Below, piece by piece: positions 1 to 8,333 of a DNA stretch of 32,738 nt; the stretch's first letter is position 1; every line of letters starts with the position of its first letter. Position numbers and translations under genes: made by a program. The stretch comes from Candidatus Anaeroferrophillacea bacterium (GTDB lineage Bacteria > Desulfobacterota > Anaeroferrophillalia > Anaeroferrophillales > Anaeroferrophillaceae): assembly GCA_016933675.1 (NCBI GenBank), contig JAFGAM010000079.1:1-32738 (forward strand), given 5' to 3'. Under the pieces are notes generated by a model. It did not search any database. It worked only from the letters and a program-made list of their open reading frames with translations, and was not told the DNA's origin.

Positions 1-555
1 CTCCACCAGCGTATACAGCAGGGCACTGGCCCGGGCGCCGTCGGGTGAGCCGGCAAAAAGCCAGTTCTTGCGGCCGACGACGAAGGGACGGATGGCGTTT
101 TCCGCCAGGTTGTTGTCCGGCCTCAGGCGGCCGTCTTCCAGGTACACCTGCAACCGTTCCCACTGTTGCAGGGTGTAGTGGATGGCCTTGCCCAGCAGCC
201 CCTGGGGCGGTGTCTGGGGGTAGGTCTCCCGCAGCCAGTCACCGAATTCCATGAGAATCGGCCTGGCCTTTGTCTGCCGCAGGCGGCGGCGTTCGTCCGG
301 TTCGAGTCCTTCGGCCTCATGCTCAATGACATATGATTGGCGGATGTACCGCAAGGCGACATCGGCTGCCCGCACCTTATTCTTTTTGCCCTTGCGGTTG
401 GCCTTGGCCGCCTCGTCGAATTTCCGCCGGGCATGGGCCCAGCAGCCCATCAGGGTAATCCCGTCGGTTTTGGTCAGGGCATCATAGCCCGCATAGCTGT
501 CGACCTGGATGTACCCTTTGTAGTCGAGGTTCTTGCAAAACGTTTTCGGAACCCC
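1..555 (-). mobile_element. IS66-family transposase (TnpC), C-terminal fragment, partial
   Basis: Reading the minus strand from about 555 to base 1 gives one open frame of about 185 codons that leaves the window. It contains QVDSYAGYDAL near the upstream end, then GCWAHARRKFDEA, then RPDNNLAENAIRPF and VGRKNWLFAGSPDGA. These are characteristic of the IS66 TnpC DDE domain: the second catalytic Asp lies in QVDSY and the catalytic Glu in LAENAIRPF. The N-terminal helix-turn-helix, zinc-finger and first-Asp regions are missing. A TGA at 558-556 closes the frame just upstream of GVPKTFCKNLDYKGY, so the fragment is broken at about 545-558 and cannot encode a working transposase. No tnpA or tnpB (the usual IS66 accessory genes) is seen, though the left flank is outside the window. 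Family assignment is secure; the exact breakpoint is inferred. Confidence 0.9.
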
Positions 556-696
556 TCAATCAAGGGGGTATTGTGAGGCTGGAGCACCGATTTTGAGGTG
601 TCACCATCAGCCTCGTGACCATTTCTATCTTTTCAGGCCCAAATTACGGCGACACGGACATACCTCTCCTGTCGTTTAGCGCTGATCTTTGAAATT
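556..696. other. Spacer between two transposase remnants
   Basis: No coding signal is visible. In minus orientation this stretch lies just after the stop of the internally deleted transposase and ends against the broken edge of the IS66 frame. It is therefore probably the distal non-coding end of the second element, which may have inserted into the IS66 gene. The G/C-rich run CAAGGGGG near 562-569 lies close to the junction. I could not find a matching terminal repeat because the other end of the element is lost. Confidence 0.35.
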
Positions 697-916
697 TCAG
701 CCAAGCAATCGGATCAACTGGTCGGCAAACAGGGTAATCACGCCAGGCAAGAGGTGCATGCTGACCTTGAAATGCCATCTTCATCGGCGGGATGCCGACC
801 TGGCTGTCGTGCGGTGAAACCGATGTAATCAGAGCGCTGGCCGGTATACCGGCGTCGCAGACATCCAGATGCAGTTTGAAGACGTTCCAGGAGTTTTTGT
901 ATCCTTTGAGGCGGCC
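697..916 (-). mobile_element. DDE transposase remnant with internal deletion
   Basis: On the minus strand, bases 916 to about 775 encode GRLKGYKNSWNVF, KLHLDVCDAG, then SALITSV and HDSQVGIPPMKM. This resembles the middle of IS4/IS5/IS1182-like DDE_Tnp_1 transposases, where a K-L-H segment is followed by an HDSQ segment. From about 760, in a different frame, the same strand reads KVSMHLLPGVITLF and DQLIRLLG followed by TGA at 699-697. This matches the usual extreme C-terminus of the same transposase type. The part between, including the later catalytic residues, is missing, so the element suffered an internal, frame-shifting deletion near 757-775. The upstream end stops where chemotaxis-protein sequence begins on the other strand. 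Transposase origin is fairly secure; the precise IS family is from memory of family patterns and is not certain. Confidence 0.65.
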
Positions 917-1374
917 AGGGAAGGGGAAGCCGGGGCAGGATTCGCCGTGGTGGCCGAAGAGGTCGGAAACCTGGCCATGAGAGCAGGGGCAGGTGCCAAA
1001 GAGACAGAGCTGCCCTTATTGAAGGAACGGTTAAAAAGGTCAATGATGGATCCAGACTTGTTACGATAACCAATGAAGCCTGTAACAAAGTTGCGGAAAG
1101 TTCCGGTAAGGTTGGAACCTTGGTAGCAGAAATCGTCCAGGCATCCAAGGAGCAGTCCAACGGTATTGATCAGGTAAACCTGGCTATTTCAGAAATGGAC
1201 AAGGTGGTTCAGCAGAACGCGGCCAATGCCGAGGAATCAGCCTCCGCCGCAGAAGAAATGAGCGCCCAGGCCGAGCAGCTGAAGGAATATGTGGATGAAC
1301 TGGTTGTGATCGTAACCGGTAAAATAAATGCGGTCAGCCGGAGTACCGCTGTGCCGGGTTCGATTCCTTCATAA
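908..1374 (+). pseudogene. Methyl-accepting chemotaxis protein, frameshifted C-terminal remnant
   Basis: From 908 the plus strand reads EAAREGEAGAGFAVVAEEV followed by GNLAMRAGAGAKET. This is the highly conserved signalling hairpin of methyl-accepting chemotaxis proteins, the part that binds CheA and CheW. Near 1005-1010 the frame shifts by one base. In the new frame the chain continues as AALIEGTVKKVNDGS, then KVAESSGKVGTLVAEI, QASKEQSNGIDQVN, and AISEMDKVVQQNAANAEES to a TAA at 1372-1374, the usual C-terminal methylation helix. The sensor, membrane and HAMP regions are missing: upstream of 908 the sequence belongs to a transposase remnant on the other strand. It is a decayed gene with both a 5' truncation and a frameshift, so it has no expected function. 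Confidence 0.85.
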
Positions 1375-1476
1375 TCGATTCTCTGCCGGTCCAGCCCATA
1401 AACCCGCCTTCAAACAGGTGGTTCGCGAACCCGCGTCCCCATCCGGGGGGTGCTTCGGAAAAAGAACGAAACGAAC

Positions 1477-2178
1477 ATGTGCGGACGATTCGGCCTGTGG
1501 GCCACGACGGCGGAGGTAGCTGAATATTTCGCTCTGGCGGAGGTGCCCCGGGTTTCCCCCCGGTACAATATCACTCCGGCGCAGGACATCATGGCGGTCG
1601 GTATCAACGCCACGGGGCAGCGGCGGGCGGCGTGGCTGCACTGGGGTCTGGTGCCGCACTGGGCGGGCGCGGGAAAGGGTGCTCGCGGCATGATCAATGC
1701 CCGCGCCGAGACCGTCTTCACCAAGCCCTGGTTCCGGGACGCGGCCCGCGGGGCGCGCTGCCTGATTCCCGCCAACTGTTTCTTCGAGTGGAGTGAATCC
1801 CGGTCATCCGGCCGGCAGCCATGGTGCATCCGGCCACGGCAGGGAGGACTGTTCGCCTTCGCTGGCTTGTGGGACCTGTGGGTTGATCCCGATTCCGGCC
1901 GCCGGCTGCACTCCTGCGCCATCATCACCACCGCATCCAATGAGGCCGTGGCGCGAGTGCATGACCGCATGCCGGTGATCCTTTCGCTGCGGCACCATGA
2001 CCTCTGGCTGGACCGCTCGGTGCGGGATGTCGGAACGCTTCTCCCGCTTCTGGTTGCGGTACCTGCGGCCGAACTGAAAATCTATCCCGTAGGTACGGCG
2101 GTTAACGATCCCGCCCATGATTCAGCGGCGAATATTGTCCGGTCCGAACCGGTGGCGAGCGGGGACGGTTTCGGATAG
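1477..2178 (+). CDS. yedK: SRAP-domain abasic-site processing protein (YedK/HMCES family)
   Basis: The protein begins MCGRFGLWA. Cys2 must become N-terminal after Met removal in this family, which fixes the start at 1477 rather than at the longer reading from 1450. Visible conserved elements are NARAETVF (Asn74, Glu78), the FFEW core (Glu104) and HDRMPVIL (His162). They correspond to the catalytic Asn, Glu and His of E. coli YedK. The family forms a stable thiazolidine DNA-protein crosslink with abasic sites in single-stranded DNA, protecting stalled replication forks. The length, about 233 residues, is normal for bacterial members. The ribosome-binding site is weak (purine-rich GAACGAAACGAAC before the ATG). 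It stands alone, between the broken chemotaxis gene and a transporter. Function is from family knowledge; the residues are seen directly. Confidence 0.93.
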   Translation: MCGRFGLWATTAEVAEYFALAEVPRVSPRYNITPAQDIMAVGINATGQRRAAWLHWGLVPHWAGAGKGARGMINARAETVFTKPWFRDAARGARCLIPANCFFEWSESRSSGRQPWCIRPRQGGLFAFAGLWDLWVDPDSGRRLHSCAIITTASNEAVARVHDRMPVILSLRHHDLWLDRSVRDVGTLLPLLVAVPAAELKIYPVGTAVNDPAHDSAANIVRSEPVASGDGFG

Positions 2179-2310
2179 GGAGCACGAAAAAAATGTGCCG
2201 ATGACAGCGTCTGCCGGGCTATATTGTTGCGCCGCCGGCCTTGCCGTGCTAACAGAAACTCAGTCAACAACAACCGCCGTAACCGGCAACATACAGTGAA
2301 ACGGAAACCC

Positions 2311-3600
2311 ATGATGACCAGTGAACGTGGTTATCCGCCGGCACTGATGTCCTGGAGTATCTGGGGCCTGGGCGCGGTGCTGTATCTCATTGGTTTTTAC
2401 CAGCGGGTGGCGCCGGCGGTGATGACCACCGAGCTGATGCGTGCTTTCGATATCGACGCCGCCGGGCTCGGTAACCTGTCGGCGTTTTATTTCTACAGTT
2501 ATGTCGCCATGCAGACGCCGACGGGTATCATCGCCGACCGCTGGGGGCCGCGGCGGCTGCTGGCCGCCGGGGCGCTGGTGGCCGGTGTCGGTTCGCTGAT
2601 TTTCGGCCTGGCGTCAAACATGGTCTGGGCCGGGCTCGGGCGGTTGCTCATCGGCGGCTCGGTAGCGGTGGCCTTTGTCGGCATGCTGAAACTCGCCGCC
2701 CACTGGTTCGCCCCGCGGCAGTTTGCTCTTGCTTCCGGACTGGCGCTGTGCAGCGGGATCGTCGGCGCGGTGTTCGCCGGAGTTCCCCTGCGTTTGATGG
2801 TTGCCGGCATCGGCTGGCGCCCGGTGATGCTGGTTTCCGCCGCCGTTACCCTGGTGGTGGCCGTTGGCATCTGGTGGCTGGTGCGCGACGACCCGGCGGA
2901 ACGCGGATATGCCAGCCATGCTCACGTACCCGCGGGCACGGCCCACAACATCGGTATCATCGCCGGTATCCGCCAGGTATTTCGATACCGCAATACCTGG
3001 TTGCTGTGCCTCATTCCCGGCGGTATCGTCGGCAGCGTCCTGACCTTTTCGGGTCTCTGGGGGGTGCCGTTTCTCGCCGCCCATTACGGTTTTTCCCAGA
3101 CCCGGGCGGCGGCCTACTGCTCGGCGCTGCTGGTGGCCTGGGCGGTCGGCGGGCCGGTGCTCGGCGGCCTGTCGGACCGCATCGGCAGGCGCAAGCCGTT
3201 GTACGTTGCAGGCTGCCTGGCGGTCGCCCTGAGCTGGGTGGTAATCATATACGTGCCGGCCCTGCCGCCGGCGGTACTTGCGGCGTTGCTGCTCATTGCC
3301 GGTTTCGCCTCCGGTTCGATGATCATCGGCTTCGCCTACATCAAGGAGTCGGTGCCCCAGTCCCTGGCGGGGACGGTGTCCGGCATCTGTAATATGGGAG
3401 TCATGTCCGGTCCGATGATCCTCCAGCCGGCGGTGGGCTGGATCCTCGACCTGACCTGGAAGGGGCAGACGATCGCCGGCGAGAAGTTCTACGCCCTGGC
3501 CTCATATCGTCTGGGTTTCTCCCTGATGCTGGCCTGGGCGGTGCTCGGTTGCGTTCTCATCCTCTTCACCCGCGAGACCGGCTGTCGCCAGCGGGTATAG
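2311..3600 (+). CDS. Major facilitator superfamily transporter
   Basis: A protein of about 429 residues, almost entirely hydrophobic segments separated by short charged loops, consistent with twelve membrane helices in the inner membrane. The first cytoplasmic loop after helix 2 reads GIIADRWGPRRLLAAGALV, the MFS loop signature (D-R-x-G-R/P-R-R type). A related sequence, GGLSDRIGRRKPLYVAG, occurs between helices 8 and 9 in the second half, showing the internal repeat of the fold. I start at ATG 2311 (MMTSERGYPP), because the frame open upstream from 2224 encodes an Arg/Asn-rich stretch unlike a transporter N-terminus. The ribosome-binding site is poor, so GTG 2296 is an alternative. The substrate cannot be told from the sequence; members with this pattern include organic-acid/nitrate-type and sugar-phosphate-type carriers. 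No neighbouring metabolic gene suggests a role. Confidence 0.88.
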   Translation: MMTSERGYPPALMSWSIWGLGAVLYLIGFYQRVAPAVMTTELMRAFDIDAAGLGNLSAFYFYSYVAMQTPTGIIADRWGPRRLLAAGALVAGVGSLIFGLASNMVWAGLGRLLIGGSVAVAFVGMLKLAAHWFAPRQFALASGLALCSGIVGAVFAGVPLRLMVAGIGWRPVMLVSAAVTLVVAVGIWWLVRDDPAERGYASHAHVPAGTAHNIGIIAGIRQVFRYRNTWLLCLIPGGIVGSVLTFSGLWGVPFLAAHYGFSQTRAAAYCSALLVAWAVGGPVLGGLSDRIGRRKPLYVAGCLAVALSWVVIIYVPALPPAVLAALLLIAGFASGSMIIGFAYIKESVPQSLAGTVSGICNMGVMSGPMILQPAVGWILDLTWKGQTIAGEKFYALASYRLGFSLMLAWAVLGCVLILFTRETGCRQRV

Positions 3601-3900
3601 GGTGGCCCGCGACCGCCGCCTGTCGGGGCCGGAAGGAGCCGGGCCTGGATGGCGCGGAACCATCCGGTGGGATGCCGGGTGCTGCGGCACGGTGGGAGCC
3701 GTGCCGGACGATCGGCCGGGAGTGCGTCCGGCGCACGGCCGCCGGATATCCCGGAAACGTCCAGCGCAAGCCGCTGATTGACTCCTTCGGCAAAATATGC
3801 TACCTCTGCCCTCTTGCGGCTCGCCGGCGGTTATCGCCCGACGGGTGCGCTGTCCGCCGGGCGTGGTGGCGGCGGGCCGAGCGGGTATCCTTCATCACCG
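3601..3900 (+). other. Intergenic region before tRNA-Leu
   Basis: I see no convincing gene here; frames that stay open run through the following tRNA and have no recognisable protein features. The stretch holds a hairpin at 3685-3706 (8-bp arms CGGCACGG/CCGTGCCG, 6-base loop) without a U-tract. It also holds a possible promoter at 3778-3806 for the tRNA. Confidence 0.5.
3778..3806 (+). promoter_or_regulatory. Possible sigma-70 promoter for tRNA-Leu
   Basis: TTGACT at 3778-3783 matches five of six -35 bases. After a 17-base spacer comes TACCTC at 3801-3806, preceded by TGC (an extended -10 type TGn). The -10 hexamer is poor, so this is tentative. The position, about 95 bases before the mature tRNA 5' end, would leave room for a leader removed by RNase P. 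Confidence 0.35.
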
Positions 3901-3984
3901 GCGAGAGTGGCGGAATTGGCAGACGCACTAGACTTAGGATCTAGCGGTTCATCCGTGGGGGTTCAAGTCCCCCCTCTCGCACCA
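3901..3984 (+). tRNA. tRNA-Leu (anticodon UAG)
   Basis: The acceptor stem GCGAGAG pairs with CTCTCGC (3974-3980), followed by discriminator A and an encoded CCA. The anticodon stem CTAGA/TCTAG encloses the loop CTTAGGA, giving anticodon TAG, which reads CUN leucine codons. The long variable arm CGGTTCATCCGTG is the class II feature expected of leucine tRNA. The T arm GGGGGTTCAAGTCCCCC is perfect. It lies upstream of tig, a recurrent arrangement in the former Deltaproteobacteria. Confidence 0.97.
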
Positions 3985-4481
3985 GATACAAGCGCCGGTG
4001 CCGGTGGGCGCGGCGTTGCAAGGCATGGTGGCCGTGTAACAACTCCATTTTCTCCGTTGCCTACCTGTGCGCGTCGCACGCAGACGGGCGTTGTCGGCGG
4101 AGTCATTCGACGTACAACGACACCGCATCCTTCGTCTTGGGCGCGCCGCGAACCCGAAACGGTTACGGTGTCATCCGGTTTTCAGGTAACCTGGTACGTG
4201 CTGCGGTTTCATTCAGATATATTGGACTTGCAAAAACTTAGATAAGGCGTCATTCCCGCGCCGGCGGGAGCCCATCGGTGATTGAATCCACCGGATTTTG
4301 GATTTCCCGGGAAGGTCGGTAAATGGTCAACACAGGCGTTTTGCGAAGTCGTCGGATGTGACGGAGAAACATCGGCCAAACGGTGCGTCCGGAAGGCTCA
4401 GCAGCCGGGCGGGAACAGCGAACAGAGCGATCAGTGGAGCGCGGCGGTCAGAGACGGATGATGACGGAAAGAGGAACGTGG
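3985..4481 (+). other. Long intergenic region before tig
   Basis: About 500 bases with no credible gene; the open frames are short and featureless. It contains the palindromic repeat-like stretch at 4249-4275 and presumably the promoter and leader of the tig-clpP-clpX group. I could not pick out a convincing -35/-10 pair. Confidence 0.5.
4249..4275. repeat. REP-like short palindromic repeat
   Basis: The sequence CGTCATTCCCGCGCCGGCGGGAGCCC contains a hairpin: TCCCGC pairs with GCGGGA around a GCCG loop. The form 'GTCATTCCCGC-GGCGGGA' is a widespread dispersed intergenic palindrome in many proteobacterial genomes, so this is likely one copy of a REP-type family. Only this copy is visible in the window. 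Confidence 0.45.
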
Positions 4482-5777
4482 ATGGAAATCAAGGTACACG
4501 AAGTCAACCCGGTAAAAAAGAAGATTGCGATTACCGTCGGCCCGGAAAAGATCCGGACCGCCTTCGATGATGCCGTCGGTCGCTATCGCCGGCAGGCGAA
4601 GCTCAAAGGATTCCGGCCGGGAAAGGCGCCCGTCAGCATGGTACGGCAGCTCTACTACGATCAGATCCGCATGGAGGTCATGGAGGGGCTGGTGGATGAG
4701 TCGTTCCGCGCGGCCTTGGAGGAGACCGCTTTCATTCCGCTGGCCATGCCGGAGATCGAAAACCTTTCCTTTGCCGATGACAATGATTATCTTACCTACG
4801 AGGCGGTGATCGAGCTGAAACCGAAGTTTGACTTCGATGGGTATCTCGGCATCGAACTGTCCCGGCAGCCAGCCGAGGTGACCGCAGACGATATTGCCGA
4901 GGGGCTGGAAAACCTGCGTCGGATGTATGCCCAGTACCGCACCGTGGATGACCGGCCGGCGCAGGAGGGCGATACGGTGGTGATCGATTTCGTCGGCCGG
5001 GTCGATGGCGAGGAATTCGCGGGCGGCAGCGCCGAGGGCCACAGCGTCGAGATCGGTTCCGGAAGACTGATTCCCGACCTCGAAAACCAGCTTTCGGGCT
5101 TTGGCCGCGGCGAAACCCGCGATTTGTCGGTAACCTTCCCGGATGATTATCACAATCCTGACCTGGCCGGACGGGACGCGGTGTTTACCGTCACCGTGCA
5201 GGAGATCAAGGAGAAGGTCCTGCCGGAGGTGGATGACGATTTTGCCGCCGACGTTTCCTCGGGCGAGCTGACTACGGTGGCGCAGCTGCGCGAGAAGATG
5301 ACCGAGGGCATCGCCTCCCGCAAGGAGGAGATGGCGCGGCGCAAGACCATCGAGGATCTGCTGGCCCGGCTACGGGAGATGGTGGACTTCGATCTGCCCG
5401 AAATCATGGTGGAGGAAGAGAAGCGTTCCATGGCCCAGGCGATGCGGACGCGTTTCCTGTCCCAGGGGATCGAGCAGGAAATGGCCGACCGGATGGTGGC
5501 TGCCAACCGCGAGCGGATCGAGCTCGAAGCCCTGGAGGCGGTGAAGAACACCCTGATCCTCGAGTATCTTGCCGAGCGTGAAGAGATCGAGTGCACCGGC
5601 AACGACCTCAATGAACAGCTGCGTAAGTTGATGGTGCAATCGGGGCAGAACCCCCAGATCATGCGTGAGCGCTTCGAGGGGCGGGAAGCAGAGCTGGAGT
5701 CGATGCTGCATACCCAGGCTGTGATGGACAAGGTGATCGATCACCTGCTGGAGCACGTGACCTACGTTGAACCTTGA
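4482..5777 (+). CDS. tig: Trigger factor, ribosome-associated chaperone and peptidyl-prolyl isomerase
   Basis: A protein of 431 residues, the normal family length. The N-terminal ribosome-binding domain carries the signature GFRPGKAP at residues 43-50, which docks on ribosomal protein L23 at the exit tunnel. The middle FKBP-type isomerase domain spans roughly residues 150-240 ([17 protein letters not shown], then [16 protein letters not shown], then [19 protein letters not shown]). The C-terminal arms that cradle nascent chains follow. I start at 4482 ([10 protein letters not shown]) because GAAAGAGGAAC lies at good distance and the family begins in this way; the longer reading from 4383 adds an atypical tail. 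It is the first gene of a tig-clpP-clpX group, 37 bases ahead of clpP. The linkage of a nascent-chain chaperone with the ClpXP protease is classic. Confidence 0.97.
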   Translation: MEIKVHEVNPVKKKIAITVGPEKIRTAFDDAVGRYRRQAKLKGFRPGKAPVSMVRQLYYDQIRMEVMEGLVDESFRAALEETAFIPLAMPEIENLSFADDNDYLTYEAVIELKPKFDFDGYLGIELSRQPAEVTADDIAEGLENLRRMYAQYRTVDDRPAQEGDTVVIDFVGRVDGEEFAGGSAEGHSVEIGSGRLIPDLENQLSGFGRGETRDLSVTFPDDYHNPDLAGRDAVFTVTVQEIKEKVLPEVDDDFAADVSSGELTTVAQLREKMTEGIASRKEEMARRKTIEDLLARLREMVDFDLPEIMVEEEKRSMAQAMRTRFLSQGIEQEMADRMVAANRERIELEALEAVKNTLILEYLAEREEIECTGNDLNEQLRKLMVQSGQNPQIMRERFEGREAELESMLHTQAVMDKVIDHLLEHVTYVEP

Positions 5778-5814
5778 TGAAACCGTATTCGCACGCGGAC
5801 AGGACGGAATTTTC

Positions 5815-6408
5815 ATGAGCTATGTACCCATTGTCATCGAGCAGAGCCCCAGGGGCGAGCGCGCCTATGACATCTATTCGCGGCTGCTGCGCGATCGCAT
5901 CATCTTCATCGGCACCCCCATCGACGACCAGGTTGCCAATGCGATTATCGCCCAGCTGCTGTTTCTCGAGGCCGACAACCCCGACAAGGATATCAACATC
6001 TATATCAATTCGCCGGGCGGGGTGGTAAGCGCCGGCCTGGCGATCTACGACACCATGCAGTTCGTCAAGCCCGATGTGACCACTATCTGTGTCGGTCAGG
6101 CGGCCAGCATGGGCGCTCTGCTGCTGGCCGCGGGAGCTGCCGGCAAGCGCTTCTCGCTACCCCACGCCCGCATCATGCTGCACCAGGTGATGGGTGGCGC
6201 CTCCGGCCAGGCTTCGGATATCGAGATCCATGCGAAGGAGATCATTCGCGTCAAGCAGGTGCTCAACGAGATTCTGCACCGGCACACGGGCAAGGATCTC
6301 GAGACCATCCAGACCGATACCGACCGGGATTTCTTCATGAACCCCGAACAGGCTAAAGGATACGGCGTAATTGACGATATCATTACTGAACGTGCGAGCG
6401 CGGAATGA
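5815..6408 (+). CDS. clpP: ATP-dependent Clp protease proteolytic subunit ClpP
   Basis: A protein of 197 residues starting [21 protein letters not shown], the usual ClpP opening, which argues for ATG 5815 over the in-frame start at 5767 that overlaps tig. The catalytic triad is visible: Ser98 in [11 protein letters not shown], His123 in ARIMLHQ and Asp172 in TDRDFFM. The oxyanion-hole glycines are in INSPGG (residues 65-69). The product forms the two-ring tetradecameric serine protease chamber in the cytoplasm, fed by ClpX. GGACGG lies about 8 bases upstream as ribosome-binding site. It is followed after 39 bases by clpX. Confidence 0.97.
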   Translation: MSYVPIVIEQSPRGERAYDIYSRLLRDRIIFIGTPIDDQVANAIIAQLLFLEADNPDKDINIYINSPGGVVSAGLAIYDTMQFVKPDVTTICVGQAASMGALLLAAGAAGKRFSLPHARIMLHQVMGGASGQASDIEIHAKEIIRVKQVLNEILHRHTGKDLETIQTDTDRDFFMNPEQAKGYGVIDDIITERASAE

Positions 6409-6447
6409 TCCCGCGGGTCGGGGAAGGGTAAAAGGCGGACGTTGGTT

Positions 6448-7728
6448 ATGAAGCGAGAAAGGGAAAACGGACTGCTCAGATGTTCGTTCTGTGGTAAGGA
6501 CCAGAACAGCGTCCGGAAGCTCATTGCCGGCCCTTCGGTATTTATCTGCAATGAGTGCATCGAACTGTGCAACAACATCATCTCCGGGGAACTGGAAAAG
6601 GAATCCCTCTCCCGGTTCCGGGAGAATATCCCGACCCCGAAGGAGATCAAGACCAGTCTCGACGAGTACATCATCGGTCAGGAAGGGGCGAAGAAGAAGC
6701 TCGCGGTAGCGGTTTACAACCATTACAAGCGCATTGCCTCCCAGGAGTTCCATACCGACAGCGATGTTGAGCTGGGCAAGAGCAACATCGTTCTCATCGG
6801 CCCCACTGGCAGCGGCAAGACCCTGCTGGCCCAGACCCTGGCCCGCATCCTCCAGGTGCCGTTCACCATCGCCGATGCCACCAATTTGACCGAGGCCGGC
6901 TATGTCGGCGAAGACGTGGAGAACATTCTCGTTTCCCTGCTCCAGGCGGCGGACTATGACGTCGAACTGGCGTCCCGCGGCATCGTCTACATCGACGAGA
7001 TCGACAAGATCGCCCGCAAGGGTGACAGCCCGTCCATCACCCGCGACGTGTCCGGCGAGGGGGTGCAGCAGGCGCTGCTCAAGATTCTCGAGGGCACCGT
7101 TGCCAATGTTCCGCCCAAGGGCGGGCGCAAGCACCCGCAACAGGAGTTCATCAAACTCAATACCCGGGACATCCTTTTCATCTGCGGCGGTGCCTTCAAC
7201 GGCCTCGAGGTGATCGTTCAGCGTCGGCTTAGGGGCAATGCCATGGGCTTCAAGTCCGCTATCCGCGGGCAGACGGACTTCAATACCGAGCAGATCTTTT
7301 CCCAGGTCGGGCCCGAGGATCTTTTGCAGTACGGTCTCATTCCCGAGTTCATCGGCCGTCTGCCGGTGCTTGCCGCCCTCGGCGAACTGGACGAGGAGGC
7401 GCTGGTGCGCATCCTCACTGAGCCGAAGAACGCCCTGGTCAAGCAGTACCGCAAGATGTTCGCCATGGACAGCGTCGAACTGGAGTTCAGCGACGCGGCG
7501 TTGCGCCGTATCGCCGCCCGGGCGATGAAGCAGAAGACCGGCGCCCGCGGTCTGCGTTCCATCGTCGAGTGTGTGATGACCGACATCATGTTCGATCTGC
7601 CCGACCTTGAGGCGCGGAAGTGCATCATCGAAGAGGAGGTGATCGACGGGTGCGGCACCCCTCTGCTGGTCTTCGAAAAGGGCGCCGGCAAGGCGGAAAA
7701 ACAGGCGGAAACGGCGGTCGGAGGCTGA
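6448..7728 (+). CDS. clpX: ATP-dependent Clp protease ATP-binding subunit ClpX
   Basis: A protein of 426 residues. The N-terminal zinc-binding domain has the C4 pattern CSFC (Cys12, Cys15) and CNEC (Cys34, Cys37), which binds adaptors and substrates. The AAA+ module has Walker A GPTGSGKT at 118-125, Walker [11 protein letters not shown] at 179-188, the substrate-gripping GYVGED pore loop at 151-156 and the RKH loop. The IGF-type contact to ClpP is present as [10 protein letters not shown], and sensor II is in [11 protein letters not shown] prefer ATG 6448 to TTG 6442, since AAGGCGG at 6432-6438 is well spaced from it. The protein unfolds tagged proteins and feeds them to ClpP, encoded immediately upstream. 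In many relatives lon follows; here HU follows instead. Confidence 0.97.
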   Translation: MKRERENGLLRCSFCGKDQNSVRKLIAGPSVFICNECIELCNNIISGELEKESLSRFRENIPTPKEIKTSLDEYIIGQEGAKKKLAVAVYNHYKRIASQEFHTDSDVELGKSNIVLIGPTGSGKTLLAQTLARILQVPFTIADATNLTEAGYVGEDVENILVSLLQAADYDVELASRGIVYIDEIDKIARKGDSPSITRDVSGEGVQQALLKILEGTVANVPPKGGRKHPQQEFIKLNTRDILFICGGAFNGLEVIVQRRLRGNAMGFKSAIRGQTDFNTEQIFSQVGPEDLLQYGLIPEFIGRLPVLAALGELDEEALVRILTEPKNALVKQYRKMFAMDSVELEFSDAALRRIAARAMKQKTGARGLRSIVECVMTDIMFDLPDLEARKCIIEEEVIDGCGTPLLVFEKGAGKAEKQAETAVGG

Positions 7729-7737
7729 TGTTTTTGC

Positions 7738-7766
7738 TTGACAGCCAACATGACCGTTGATATAAG
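7738..7766 (+). promoter_or_regulatory. Strong sigma-70 promoter for the HU gene
   Basis: A perfect -35 TTGACA at 7738-7743, exactly 17 bases of spacer, and TATAAG at 7761-7766 (five of six -10 bases). It begins 10 bases after the clpX stop codon and points at HU, whose start is about 38 bases beyond the -10. This suggests abundant HU transcription independent of clpX, with possible read-through into the tRNA genes. Confidence 0.85.
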
Positions 7767-7804
7767 ACGTGAGCTTTCACTTGAGGAGAATTAAGGGGGG
7801 GATG

Positions 7805-8077
7805 ATGACGAAGGCCGAGCTGATTGAAGCTGTAGCCGAGAAAGCCGATGTGCCGAAAACCGTGGCTGAGGGTGTCCTCAAGGCTTTCATGGAAGTGGTG
7901 AAGGAAGGGATCGGGAAGGGCGAGAAGATTACCCTGGTTGGTTTCGGCACGTTCTATGCCGCCGAGCGGCCGGCCAGAACCGGTAGAAACCCCCGTACCG
8001 GTGAGGAAATCCAGATTCCCTCCTGCACCGTGCCCAAGTTCAAGGCGGGTAAAGCCTTAAAGGATGGTCTGAATTAG
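7805..8077 (+). CDS. hup: HU family nucleoid DNA-binding protein
   Basis: A 90-residue protein starting MTKAELIEAVAEKADVPK, the standard HU length and opening. The family signature region is VGFGTFYAAERPARTGRNP, where the beta arm carries RNP-type residues that intercalate into the DNA minor groove; the chain ends VPKFKAGKALKDGLN. The product dimerises and bends and compacts DNA. Two adjacent ATGs occur (7802, 7805); the strong AAGGGGGG just upstream and the family N-terminus favour 7805. It has its own strong promoter at 7738-7766. A tRNA-Val gene begins only 9 bases after the stop, so the tRNAs may be co-transcribed with it. Confidence 0.96.
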   Translation: MTKAELIEAVAEKADVPKTVAEGVLKAFMEVVKEGIGKGEKITLVGFGTFYAAERPARTGRNPRTGEEIQIPSCTVPKFKAGKALKDGLN

Positions 8078-8086
8078 CGGTTTTTC

Positions 8087-8159
8087 GGGCGGGTAGCTCA
8101 GCTGGGAGAGCACCGGCCTTACAAGCCGGGGGTCACAGGTTCGATCCCTGTTCCGCCTA
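8087..8159 (+). tRNA. tRNA-Val (anticodon UAC)
   Basis: The acceptor stem GGGCGGG pairs with TCCGCCT (8152-8158) using two terminal G-U pairs. The D arm is TAGCTCAGCTGGGAGAGCA. The anticodon stem CCGGC/GCCGG encloses CTTACAA, giving anticodon TAC. The T arm is ACAGGTTCGATCCCTGT. After the discriminator A8159 the DNA reads CTC, so CCA is not encoded, unlike the Leu and Asp tRNAs in this window; it would need CCA-adding enzyme. Confidence 0.96.
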
Positions 8160-8192
8160 CTCTCAGTGTTTCAGGTATCCAAGCCTCATTGC

Positions 8193-8269
<77 letters not shown>

Positions 8270-8279
8270 TACCGATTAA

Positions 8280-8316
8280 GGGCCGCTTACCGTCAGGTGA
8301 GCGGCTCTTTTTTTCA
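8280..8316 (+). terminator. Intrinsic terminator between tRNA-Asp and ileS
   Basis: A 12-bp stem GGGCCGCTTACC/GGTGAGCGGCTC (two G-U pairs) with a GTCA loop is followed by seven or more T residues. It ends about 18 bases before the ileS start codon, leaving no room for a promoter between them. It would end the HU-tRNA transcript and may also act as an attenuator in the ileS leader. Confidence 0.85.
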
Positions 8317-8333
8317 TCAAAGGAGTCGTCGTA

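Noticed and set aside
3549-4245. Open frames spanning the MFS end and the tRNA-Leu gene
   Set aside because: They run through a tRNA gene and encode Arg/Gly-rich sequence without family features.
8270-8333. T-box or other riboswitch before ileS
   Set aside because: Only about 64 bases separate tRNA-Asp and ileS; there is a simple terminator hairpin and no T-box or specifier structure.
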